Assembly (NCBI GenBank): GCA_029879595.1
Contig: JAOUPZ010000069.1
Span: forward strand, 1 to 11,574
Length of the DNA stretch: 11,574 bases
Source: Deltaproteobacteria bacterium
GTDB taxonomy: Bacteria; SAR324; JACQKK01
Reading direction: 5' to 3'
Every line of letters starts with the position of its first letter. Position 1 is the first letter of the stretch. The translations under genes and the position numbers were made by a program. The notes below the pieces were generated by a model that saw nothing but the letters and a program-made list of their open reading frames with translations, made no database searches and was not told the DNA's origin. Below, piece by piece: positions 1 through 6,305 of this stretch.

Positions 1-2886
1 CATGGCCGTTATCTTCCGGTTTGCCTCCGGCCCCAGGGACTTCAGAAAATTCCGCGATCCCAGCAGGCCCTGCTCCTCCCCGCTGAAGGCAGCGAAAACG
101 ATGGTGCGCCCGGTACCCACCCGGGCGAAGTGCCGGGCCAGTTCCAGCAGCACGGCCACTCCGCTGGCGTTGTCGTCGGCGCCGGGGTGGGTCTGCCCCC
201 GGTCCGCGGCCCTGGCGTCCGGGCCGCCCCGGCCCAGGTGATCGTAGTGCGCCCCCACCACCAGGCTCTGCCCCTTAAAGGCGGGGTTGCTGCCGGGGAC
301 CATCCCCAGCACATTGAACAGTTCCGCCTGAGGGCCGTTTTTTCCGGCGTTGGCGGTCCAGGGGTGACGGAAGTCCGGCCCCAGGGGCTTCAGTCCTGCA
401 CTGCGGAAGCCGGCGGCGATATGCTCCCCGGCCCTGGCGAGTCCCGGCGTGCCGAAGCCCCGCCCTTCCAGGGCGCTATCGGCCAGGGCCCGCACGGTTT
501 CCATCATCCGGGACGCCGAAAACTCGGAGCGGGCGGCGGCCAGTGGCTCCCGGGTTGTCAGAGCGCCCAGGGCGGCCGTGGACTGCCCAAAGAACACAGT
601 GAGCGGGGAATCGGTGACCGGCCATTTGCCCTTGTGGGTGTTGGAAGGCTCCGCGCCCTTGAATGCCAGGTAGCTGTACTTGTGGTAGTGGGGGAGTTTC
701 CGTCCCAGTCCGGGCAGGGCCTCGGCCAGGGCGGACGCGGCAAACATCAGCGGCTGCGGTGTTCCGTCGGAGCCGGTGCGGTGCGCCGTCAGCACCACGG
801 ATGATTCCGACCCGGGAACCGGTTCCCCGTTCAGGGTGATGTCCTGGGAGGCGGGCCCGCTCTTGAGCCCAACGCCGTGCAGGTTCAGGTTTTTCAGGGC
901 TTCGCCCAGCAGCCTGTTCTCCCACCCCAGCAGCACCAGCGCCCCCTGGGGGGGCAGGGCTTGTATTTCGGCATCGGTTACGATGCGTGTGTTGTCCGGA
1001 CCCGCTCCGGCCAGGGCCCGGGCGAGCCCCCGGTAGCCTTCCAGCAGCGCGGAGCCGCCGGGCACCACCACCGTGAGGTTTCCTGCTCCCAGGAGCTGTG
1101 AAATGGCCGGGGGTATCTCCCGCCTATCCAGCCTGCGGAACAGGTCGAACTCCGGGTCCACGTCCAGGCGCAAGGGGCGGGCGGGCACATTCAGCCGGAA
1201 GGTGGCCGTCCGTCCCTCCATCAGGACCGCCGCCGGGTGCGCCGCCGCGCTGTTTTCCATGGTGACCGCCAGGGGCACCCGCAGCCGGTATGTCTCGCCG
1301 GGCTGGGTCTGCTCCAGGGTGCCTTCCACCAGATAGCCCATGGTCCCGCCGGGGGCCGGCGTGACGCGGGCCTGCTTCAGCTGCAGGGCCGGGGCTCCGG
1401 TGCGCCGCACCCACTGCCCGAACTCGCGCTCCGGGTCGAGCCCGCTGCCTGCGCCGGCTTGGGGGGAGCTTTTCATGACCAGCGCCAGGGTGTCCCGCAG
1501 GTCGTCAAAGGAGGCCTGCCGGAAGCTGTATCGCCGGTAGAACTCCCGCAGCCAGTTGCGGAAGGTATCATCCCCCAGCTCTCGGCGCAGCATGTGAAAG
1601 AACATCATGGTCTTGCCGTAGCCCACCGCCTCGGAGGATGCCCCATGCCGGGAGCGGAAGGCGGTGAGGGCGAAGTCGCGCTCACCGGTGGCGTAATCGG
1701 CGTATTTCTGCAGGGAAGTGAACCGGTGCTCGGCCGCCTGGCCGGCCTGCTCCTTGATGAGGTGATCCGCCAGATACGCGGTAAGACCCTCGGCCCAGTT
1801 GCCGCTCTCATAGTCCGGGTAGACCCCGTTGCCCCACCAGTTGTGCAGGATCTCATGGGGATAGGATGAATGCAGGATGAAGGGCAGCCTGATCACCTTG
1901 CTGCCCAGCAGGGTGAAGGAGGGCATGCCGAAGCCGGTTTCCCAGAAGTTTTCCACCAGGGCGAACTTGTCGTAGGGGTAGGGGCCCAGCAGATCAGAGT
2001 ACATGGAGACATACATGCCGGTGGCGTCCAGGTATTTGTTGGCCAGCCCCTGATCCTCGCTGCGCAGGAATGCCAGGGACAGCAGGCTGCCCTCCTGCCG
2101 GGAGTATTCGGTGAAGGCCGCGGCTATCAGGTAGATCTCGGTCTGGGGGCGCTTCTCCACCCACTGGACGGGGTCCGTTGTCTTTTGCGGCCCGTGGGGC
2201 GCGCCCTGGCTGATGGTTTTCCAGCCCCGGGGCGTGCGTGCGCTCAGGGTAAAGGTCACCAGCTCATTTCCGAAGACCGGGTACCAGTAGCTGGCTCCCT
2301 GCAGAAAGACACCCTCGGCGGAGATTACGCCCGGGGTACTGCTGAAGCCCCGTGAGGTTTCGCGCCCCACGCTTTGCTGATCGTGGCGGATGGCACCCCG
2401 GTATGAGATATCAACCCGCCGCGTTCCCGCGGGAAACTCCAGCCGGAATACCTCCAGCGGTACCGGGCCGTTAGCCGTGCCCTTGCGGCTAAGCTTCACG
2501 CCCGGGGTGTCCGTGGTGGGCGCCAGCCCCTGATGCAGCATGAACTCCAGGCCGGTTCCCGTCTTTTCCGGCAGGGTTATCCGGTCACGGGCCTCCAGGC
2601 GGCCCTGTTCCGGGTCGAGGGAAACCTGCAGATCGTGGCCGAATACAGGGATATCGGTCCGGGTGGGGACATCAGCTCTGGCAACAGCCGGAGCCCAGGC
2701 GCTCAGCAGGGCCGGCAAGGTCGCAGCCAGCATTATCCTGGTCAGCAGCAGCCTGGTCAGGAGCAGCCTGGTCAGGAGCAGTCTGGTCAGCTTGGCCCGG
2801 CGGAAAGAATCCGGCAGAGTTCTGCCCGGCGGGCGGCCTGGGGAGGCTGGGGATGCGGGAAGCGCTGGGGGTCGGTTGCGGTGCAT
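1..2886 (-). CDS. Exported double zinc peptidase: M1-type domain followed by M28-type domain (3' end cut by window)
   Basis: The frame is open for 962 codons from ATG 2886 to the window edge, so the C-terminus is missing. Residues 1-71 form an unusual signal peptide: a Pro/Arg-rich start, LTRLL pentad repeats at 33-50, a hydrophobic stretch, then an AxA site (ARA, 69-71) before DVPT. An all-beta region is followed by the M1 zinc motif HEILH (344-348) and the third ligand E366 in NWAEGL. Only 17 residues separate H348 and E366, against 18 in PepN. The GxMEN exopeptidase motif is replaced by GFGMP (318-322). From about residue 770 the M28 fold appears: GAHYDHLG with H880, ADDNASG with D904/D905, and SGEEQGLLGS with the E937/E938 pair; the last M28 ligands would lie off the window. 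The start has an AGGAA ribosome site 5 bases upstream and lies 8 bases after the propeller gene stop, so the two are co-transcribed. Likely role (inference): periplasmic or extracellular aminopeptidase activity. M1 and M28 assignments are confident; substrate is unknown. Confidence 0.9.
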   Translation of the reverse strand, partial: MHRNRPPALPASPASPGRPPGRTLPDSFRRAKLTRLLLTRLLLTRLLLTRIMLAATLPALLSAWAPAVARADVPTRTDIPVFGHDLQVSLDPEQGRLEARDRITLPEKTGTGLEFMLHQGLAPTTDTPGVKLSRKGTANGPVPLEVFRLEFPAGTRRVDISYRGAIRHDQQSVGRETSRGFSSTPGVISAEGVFLQGASYWYPVFGNELVTFTLSARTPRGWKTISQGAPHGPQKTTDPVQWVEKRPQTEIYLIAAAFTEYSRQEGSLLSLAFLRSEDQGLANKYLDATGMYVSMYSDLLGPYPYDKFALVENFWETGFGMPSFTLLGSKVIRLPFILHSSYPHEILHNWWGNGVYPDYESGNWAEGLTAYLADHLIKEQAGQAAEHRFTSLQKYADYATGERDFALTAFRSRHGASSEAVGYGKTMMFFHMLRRELGDDTFRNWLREFYRRYSFRQASFDDLRDTLALVMKSSPQAGAGSGLDPEREFGQWVRRTGAPALQLKQARVTPAPGGTMGYLVEGTLEQTQPGETYRLRVPLAVTMENSAAAHPAAVLMEGRTATFRLNVPARPLRLDVDPEFDLFRRLDRREIPPAISQLLGAGNLTVVVPGGSALLEGYRGLARALAGAGPDNTRIVTDAEIQALPPQGALVLLGWENRLLGEALKNLNLHGVGLKSGPASQDITLNGEPVPGSESSVVLTAHRTGSDGTPQPLMFAASALAEALPGLGRKLPHYHKYSYLAFKGAEPSNTHKGKWPVTDSPLTVFFGQSTAALGALTTREPLAAARSEFSASRMMETVRALADSALEGRGFGTPGLARAGEHIAAGFRSAGLKPLGPDFRHPWTANAGKNGPQAELFNVLGMVPGSNPAFKGQSLVVGAHYDHLGRGGPDARAADRGQTHPGADDNASGVAVLLELARHFARVGTGRTIVFAAFSGEEQGLLGSRNFLKSLGPEANRKITAM
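2735..2790 (-). repeat. 15-base tandem repeat coding LTRLL in the peptidase signal peptide
   Basis: Three full 15-base units (2741-2755, 2756-2770, 2771-2785; plus-strand consensus gtcaggagcagcctg) with partial units on both sides. Units differ by one or two bases. They read in frame as LTRLL pentads (residues 33-50), placing an arginine every fifth residue ahead of the hydrophobic core. Because the unit is a multiple of three, gain or loss of units changes signal-peptide length without shifting the frame. Confidence 0.9.
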
Positions 2887-2894
2887 GGCGTTTC

Positions 2895-4094
2895 CTATTC
2901 CTGCCAGTCGGCGATGTAGATATCGGTGGCTCGGGGTTTGGCCGGGTTGCGGTTGGAGCCGAAGGCCAGCTTTCTGCCATCGGGGGAGAACATGGGGAAG
3001 CTGTCGAAGACCTTGTTGCGGGTGATCCGCTTCAGCCCGCTGCCGTCCTCGTTGATGATGTACAGCTCGAAATTGTGCCCGTAAGTCTTGATGTCATCCC
3101 GCCAGTCATCCATGTTGCTGGAAAAGATTATGCGCCGGTTGTCCGGGTGCCAGGAGGGAGCCCAGTTGACCGCGCCGTTGGAGGTGAGGCGGCGCTTTGC
3201 AGAGCCGTCGGCGTTCATCACCCAGATGTCCAGGGGCACCGACCGGATGTAGTCGTTTTCCATGGCGTGCCTCCACTGGGCCTTTTCCTCGTCGTTCTGC
3301 GGGTACCAGGCCCGCCAGGCTATCTTTTTGCCATCGGGGGAAAACCAGGGCCCCCCATCGTATCCCAGCCGGTCGGTGAGGCGGGTCACGCCCGAGCCGT
3401 CGGCATTCATGATGTATATGTCGAAGTCACCCTCGCGCTGGGAGCCGAAGACAATCCGGCGGCCATCGGGTGAAATAACCGGTTCGGCGTCATACTTTGG
3501 ATTGTCGGTGATGCGCTTCAGGTCCGAGCCGTCCCGGTTGGCGGTGAAGATGTCGTAGGGGTGCAGGGGCCAGACATAGCGGGCACCGGGCACCGGAGGA
3601 CGGGGCGGGGGACACTCCCCCTCCAGGTGACTGGTGGAGGAGAAAGCGATGCGCTTGCCGTCCGGGAAAAAATAGGAGCAGGTGTGCGCACCCCTGGCCG
3701 GCGAGACCATCGTTTTTTCGCTTCCGTCGATGTTCATGGTCCATATCTTGTCGCAGTTTTGCCCCAGCCGGTTGGACTGGTAGATCAGCTGACGACCGTC
3801 GGCGCTGAAATAGGCCTCGCCGTTATCCCCGTCGCTGGTGAGTTGGGTCACGTTTTCCAGGCGGGGCGTGTCTTGGGGGGCTTCCGCCTGCGGCCCGGCG
3901 GCATGGGCTGAGCCGGCAAAAAACAGCACCCCCGCAGGAAGCAGTGTTGCAAATAGCAGTGTTGCAAATAGCAGTGTTGCAAATAGCAGTGTTGCAAATA
4001 GCGGTGCTGCGGCAGATTGGCCGGCCGCTGTTTTCGCGGGTTTTTCGGCCCGGCCGGCCAGAAGGGCTGTTTTGTGCTGGCAAGTCTTCATCAT
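2895..4094 (-). CDS. Exported PD40 / TolB-like six-bladed beta-propeller protein
   Basis: A 399-residue protein with six PD40-type blades, each with an SPDG(R/K)-(I/L)-(A/V)F-like core: residues 96-105, 143-151, 207-216, 251-260, 316-324 and 369-378. DG(S/T)-type turns such as MNADGS lie between them. This matches the propeller of TolB and of proteins often encoded beside secreted peptidases; it lacks a separate TolB N-terminal domain, so it is not called tolB. The signal peptide is long: residues 1-31 polar, 32-51 four LFATL repeats, and an AHA cleavage site at 63-65. I chose ATG 4094 because AGGA lies 8 bases upstream. An in-frame ATG at 4166 would add 24 residues but has only a poor GGACGG ribosome site. 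The gene is first in an operon with the M1/M28 peptidase, so it may bind or present peptides or act as a periplasmic scaffold (inference). Confidence 0.85.
   Translation of the reverse strand: MMKTCQHKTALLAGRAEKPAKTAAGQSAAAPLFATLLFATLLFATLLFATLLPAGVLFFAGSAHAAGPQAEAPQDTPRLENVTQLTSDGDNGEAYFSADGRQLIYQSNRLGQNCDKIWTMNIDGSEKTMVSPARGAHTCSYFFPDGKRIAFSSTSHLEGECPPPRPPVPGARYVWPLHPYDIFTANRDGSDLKRITDNPKYDAEPVISPDGRRIVFGSQREGDFDIYIMNADGSGVTRLTDRLGYDGGPWFSPDGKKIAWRAWYPQNDEEKAQWRHAMENDYIRSVPLDIWVMNADGSAKRRLTSNGAVNWAPSWHPDNRRIIFSSNMDDWRDDIKTYGHNFELYIINEDGSGLKRITRNKVFDSFPMFSPDGRKLAFGSNRNPAKPRATDIYIADWQE
3941..4010 (-). repeat. 15-base tandem repeat coding LFATL in the propeller signal peptide
   Basis: Four identical plus-strand units gcagtgttgcaaata at 3941-3955, 3956-3970, 3971-3985 and 3986-4000, followed by a degenerate partial copy (gcggtgctgc, 4001-4010). 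On the coding strand they give LFATL x4 (residues 32-51), which is the hydrophobic core of the signal peptide. Perfect identity among the four units points to recent expansion or ongoing homogenisation. The period keeps the reading frame. Confidence 0.95.
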
Positions 4095-4100
4095 TTCAAT

Positions 4101-4142
4101 GATCCTGTCTTGGTGATCCTGTCTTGGCGATCCTGTCTTGAT
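4101..4142 (-). repeat. 14-base tandem repeat x3 in the propeller-gene leader, supplying its ribosome site
   Basis: Three adjacent units gatcctgtcttggt, gatcctgtcttggc and gatcctgtcttgat (4101-4114, 4115-4128, 4129-4142). On the coding strand each unit contains AGGATC; the copy nearest the gene places AGGA 8 bases before ATG 4094. The period is not a multiple of three, so a change in unit number would break any translation begun at ATG 4166 but would leave translation from 4094 in frame. Confidence 0.9.
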
Positions 4143-4165
4143 CCCGTGATTTGCATGTTTTTCCA

Positions 4166-4181
4166 TCCGTCCGTCCGTCCG
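4166..4181. repeat. Tetranucleotide tract (TCCG)x4
   Basis: Four TCCG units at 4166-4181, directly upstream of the alternative ATG 4166 on the minus strand and inside the 5' leader of the propeller/peptidase operon. Tetranucleotide tracts are typical substrates for slipped-strand mispairing, but four units is short. Confidence 0.7.
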
Positions 4182-4227
4182 GTCGGGCGTTGAGTGTACA
4201 GCCGGTGTTCAGGGTTTATCTCGGCCC

Positions 4228-4255
4228 ATTGTAGCAGGTGGGTGATGGTTGCCAA
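4228..4255 (-). promoter_or_regulatory. Sigma70-type promoter for the propeller/peptidase operon
   Basis: On the minus strand, -35 TTGGCA (4255-4250, 5 of 6 matches) and -10 TACAAT (4233-4228, 5 of 6) are separated by 16 bases. The predicted transcription start near 4221 gives a leader of about 125 bases to ATG 4094, containing the TCCG and 14-base repeats. Found by eye from consensus matching. Confidence 0.6.
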
Positions 4256-4270
4256 GCCAGACTGAATAAG

Positions 4271-4299
4271 CTGGCGAATCGCCCGGGGCGGGATATAAT
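4271..4299 (+). promoter_or_regulatory. Possible promoter for the methyltransferase gene
   Basis: A perfect TATAAT (4294-4299) lies 80 bases before the chosen start of the methyltransferase. The -35 position (ctggcg, 4271-4276, 17-base spacer) is poor. It would be divergent from the operon promoter at 4228-4255. The hexamer could also be chance, since ATG 4301 follows immediately. Confidence 0.35.
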
Positions 4300-4378
4300 C
4301 ATGAAGCCCGGGCGGGCGGTCCGCCCCGGCCGGGGCCGCTCTGCGTCAGATACTGTTTCACCACCTCTGGTTCAAGTC

Positions 4379-5473
4379 ATGACTTTCAGCCTCAAAAGAC
4401 AGCCCGGCGGCAGCCTGGCCATGTTCAACCGGGAAACCGGCGAAACCATGCACCCCGGCGCCGGCCCCTGGGCCGAGGCCAACGGGCTCTATCTGGCGGG
4501 AACGCGGTTGGAGCGGCTGCTGTGCGATATTTCCGCCCCCGGTCCGCTGCATGTTTTCGACGTGGGGCTGGGGGGGGCGGCCAACGCCCTGGCCGCGGTT
4601 ACCCTGCACCAGCGGCTGGCCAGCGGCGGCAGGCGGGTCCGTCCCTTGAGGATCATCAGCTTTGAGCATGATCCCGAGGCTCCGCGCTTTGCCCTGGATC
4701 ATGCCCGCGAGTTGGGATACCCGCGGGGTCACGAGGAACTGCTGGAAGGCCTGCTGGAAAGCGGCCTGGCCCGGGCGGGCGGTTTGACCTGGGAGGCGCG
4801 CTGGGGCGATTTCCCCCTGTTGATTCAGCAGGAGGAAACCCGCGCAGACGTGGTGTTCTTCGATCCGTTCTCCCCCCGCGCCAACCCGGCCATGTGGAGT
4901 CTGCCCACCCTGGAGGGGCTCTACAATTGCCGCCGCCGCCATGGCGATACCATCCTGGTCACCTACAGCTCGTCTTTTTCAGTGCGGGCGGCGCTTTTGC
5001 TGGCGGGGTTCTTCGTGGGTGAGGGCCCGCAGCCCAATCCCCGGCGGGCCACCACCCTGGCCGCCACGGCGCTGGGGCTTCTTGATCAGCCCCTGGATGC
5101 CCGCTGGCTGGCCCGCTGGCGCCGGGACAGGGAACCCTGGCCGGCGCTTTCCCCGGCCGGGAAGCACCAGACCCTGCGCAAGGCCCTGCTGGACCATCCT
5201 CAGTGGCAAAGTGACTTGCCGCAAAGTCCAAAATTGCACAGCGCGAAGCAGCACAGTGAAAAGCAGCACAGCGCAAAGCAGCACAGCGCAAAGCAGCACA
5301 GCGCAAAGCAGCACAGCGCAAAGCAGCACAGTGAAAGCCTGGCGCAGGGGCAGGAGCCCTCCCCCCCTTCCGGCAGGCGTCCCCGCAAATTTCACCGCGC
5401 TCCTCCGGTGGACTCCGGCAAGAAACCAGCCGGCAAGCGCCCCCCACACGGCAGGACCCGTCGCCCCTCCTGA
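4379..5473 (+). CDS. Stand-alone MnmC-like (DUF752) SAM-dependent methyltransferase with repetitive basic tail
   Basis: A 364-residue protein. FDVGLGGAANALA (60-72) is the SAM-binding glycine loop, FEHDPEA (96-101) the acidic strand end, and FFDPFSPRANPAMWS (160-174) plus LVTYSSSFSVRAALLLAGF (193-211) match the DUF752/Methyltransf_30 core of MnmC. MnmC finishes the mnm5 modification of wobble uridine in certain tRNAs. The FAD oxidase half of bifunctional MnmC is absent, so this is a single-domain form, known in other bacteria; whether it acts on tRNA here is inferred. From residue 287 there are six HSAKQ-type pentads, then a Pro/Arg/Lys-rich tail to residue 364 that could bind nucleic acid. 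Start choice: ATG 4379 fits the usual N-terminus before the GETMHP segment, though no clear ribosome site is seen; ATG 4421 is an alternative, and the open frame also extends upstream to GTG 4238. It is divergent from the propeller operon. Confidence 0.82.
   Translation: MTFSLKRQPGGSLAMFNRETGETMHPGAGPWAEANGLYLAGTRLERLLCDISAPGPLHVFDVGLGGAANALAAVTLHQRLASGGRRVRPLRIISFEHDPEAPRFALDHARELGYPRGHEELLEGLLESGLARAGGLTWEARWGDFPLLIQQEETRADVVFFDPFSPRANPAMWSLPTLEGLYNCRRRHGDTILVTYSSSFSVRAALLLAGFFVGEGPQPNPRRATTLAATALGLLDQPLDARWLARWRRDREPWPALSPAGKHQTLRKALLDHPQWQSDLPQSPKLHSAKQHSEKQHSAKQHSAKQHSAKQHSAKQHSESLAQGQEPSPPSGRRPRKFHRAPPVDSGKKPAGKRPPHGRTRRPS
5236..5334 (+). repeat. 15-base tandem repeat coding HSAKQ in the methyltransferase tail
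   Basis: Six full units of gcacagcgcaaagca (5236-5250 through 5311-5325) and a partial seventh (5326-5334). Units 3 to 6 are identical; unit 1 has one change and unit 2 has two or three, giving HSEKQ. They encode residues 287-316 beyond the methyltransferase core, in a stretch that is probably disordered and basic. The period is in frame. Confidence 0.95.
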
Positions 5474-5525
5474 GATACTCTTTCCGTCCTGCTGGGCTGA
5501 ATTTTACTGCAGTAGGGTGCCTTTG

Positions 5526-5546
5526 GCCGGAAACGTCCGGCTCTTT
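5526..5546 (+). terminator. Weak hairpin after the methyltransferase gene
   Basis: GCCGG (5526-5530), loop aaacgt, CCGGC (5537-5541), then tcttt. The stem is only five pairs and the T tract is poor. A second GC-rich stem, CCCGCGG / CCGCGGG, lies at 5625-5631 and 5645-5651 and is followed by gggttccttt. Either could end the methyltransferase transcript. Confidence 0.3.
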
Positions 5547-5671
5547 CCGGAGCCAATGCACTGTAATCATGCTACTATTAACCAGTCAGGCAGCCAGTCA
5601 CCCCTGAATAACCCCGGCAGTCCGCCCGCGGCGGTGTGTTCCCTCCGCGGGGGTTCCTTTCGAGCCGGAAA

Positions 5672-5707
5672 TACCAGCACTGTGAACAATATTACCAGCA
5701 CTGTGAA
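5672..5707 (+). repeat. Pair of exact 15-base direct repeats, 21 bases apart, before the lysis cassette
   Basis: taccagcactgtgaa occurs at 5672-5686 and again at 5693-5707, start to start 21 bases, about two turns of DNA. The second copy ends 18 bases before the muramidase ATG. The arms CAC-T-GTG inside each copy give a small dyad. The arrangement fits a pair of regulator sites on one face of the helix, but it may instead be a decayed tandem repeat, because the core cagcac(a/t)gtgaaaa is also found in the HSAKQ array at about 5249-5262. Confidence 0.7.
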
Positions 5708-5725
5708 AAACCAGCGCCAAAACCC

Positions 5726-6259
5726 ATGGATTATTTTGAAGAAGCCCTGTCTGGGCTGCTGGCTGTGGAAGGCGGATATGTGGACGACCCCGCCGACAGG
5801 GGCGGAGAGACCCGTTTCGGGATAACCGCAGCGGTGGCCCGGGCCTTTGGATATGCCGGTCCCATGCGCGAGCTCCCCCTGCGGACGGCCGGGAATATCT
5901 ACCGCCGGAAATACTGGGACGCGGTGAGCCTGGATGCGGTGGCCGGCTGGGACCAGGGAAACGCCCGGCGGCTGTTCGATATCGCCGTAAACATGGGCCC
6001 CCGCACCGCAGGCAAATTCCTGCAACGCTCACTCAATCTGCTCAACCGCGGTCAACAGCTGTTTCCTGATCTGCGGGTGGACGGCCTGGTGGGGGCAATC
6101 ACCATCCAGGCGCTGGAACGGCTGGACAGAAGGCGGGATGCCCCGCTCCTGCTGAAACTGCTGGCTGCCTATCAGGGCCGACGCTATATCGAGATAATAG
6201 AGAACGATCCCTTGCAGGAGCGCTTTACCAGGGGCTGGCTGAAGCGGTTGGGCTCCTGA
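5726..6259 (+). CDS. GH108 N-acetylmuramidase (phage-type endolysin)
   Basis: A 177-residue protein of usual length for the family. The N-terminal GH108 domain shows the catalytic-Glu motif EGGYVDDPAD (E15) followed by GGETRFGIT (26-34), and YRRKYWD (59-65). The C-terminal half (FDIAVNMGPRTAGKFLQ, 84-100; DGLVG, 119-123; to the end) matches the PG_binding_3 peptidoglycan-binding region normally paired with it. Known members cut the glycan strands of peptidoglycan as phage endolysins; TtsA of Salmonella Typhi uses this activity for typhoid toxin release. There is no signal peptide, so release to the periplasm needs a holin, and a holin gene follows 46 bases later. ATG 5726 is chosen by homology; its ribosome site is weak. 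A GTG at 5636 in frame would add 30 residues including the 21-base repeat, which is unlikely. Family confident; physiological role open. Confidence 0.9.
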   Translation: MDYFEEALSGLLAVEGGYVDDPADRGGETRFGITAAVARAFGYAGPMRELPLRTAGNIYRRKYWDAVSLDAVAGWDQGNARRLFDIAVNMGPRTAGKFLQRSLNLLNRGQQLFPDLRVDGLVGAITIQALERLDRRRDAPLLLKLLAAYQGRRYIEIIENDPLQERFTRGWLKRLGS

Positions 6260-6305
6260 AACAGACCCGGACAAGACCGCCGGGCCAAGCCATGGAGAAT
6301 AATAT

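Noticed and set aside
130..2919. Long plus-strand open frames across the left side (for example 130-804, 1237-1869, 1870-2355)
   Set aside because: They lie opposite the M1/M28 peptidase gene, are Gly/Pro/Gln-rich and show no motifs; they are frames kept open by high GC.
2853..3911. Plus-strand frames opposite the propeller gene (2853-3473, 3561-3911)
   Set aside because: Their valine/glycine-rich sequence mirrors the PD40 repeats on the other strand.
4238..4378. Upstream GTG start (4238) or ATG 4301 for the methyltransferase
   Set aside because: The added residues are Arg/Pro/Gly-rich and do not resemble the family; the TATAAT at 4294-4299 would lie inside the coding region. ATG 4301 is not fully excluded.
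2735..5334. Repeat arrays considered as CRISPR
   Set aside because: The units are 14-15 bases, directly adjacent without spacers, and in frame within coding sequence.
5200..5388. Minus-strand frame with a repeating CCFAL pattern rich in cysteine
   Set aside because: It is the reverse strand of the HSAKQ repeat array; no start signals or family match support it.
5683..5700. LexA-like box near the direct repeats (CTG...CAG)
   Set aside because: The spacing between CTG and CAG does not match the CTGT-N8-ACAG consensus.
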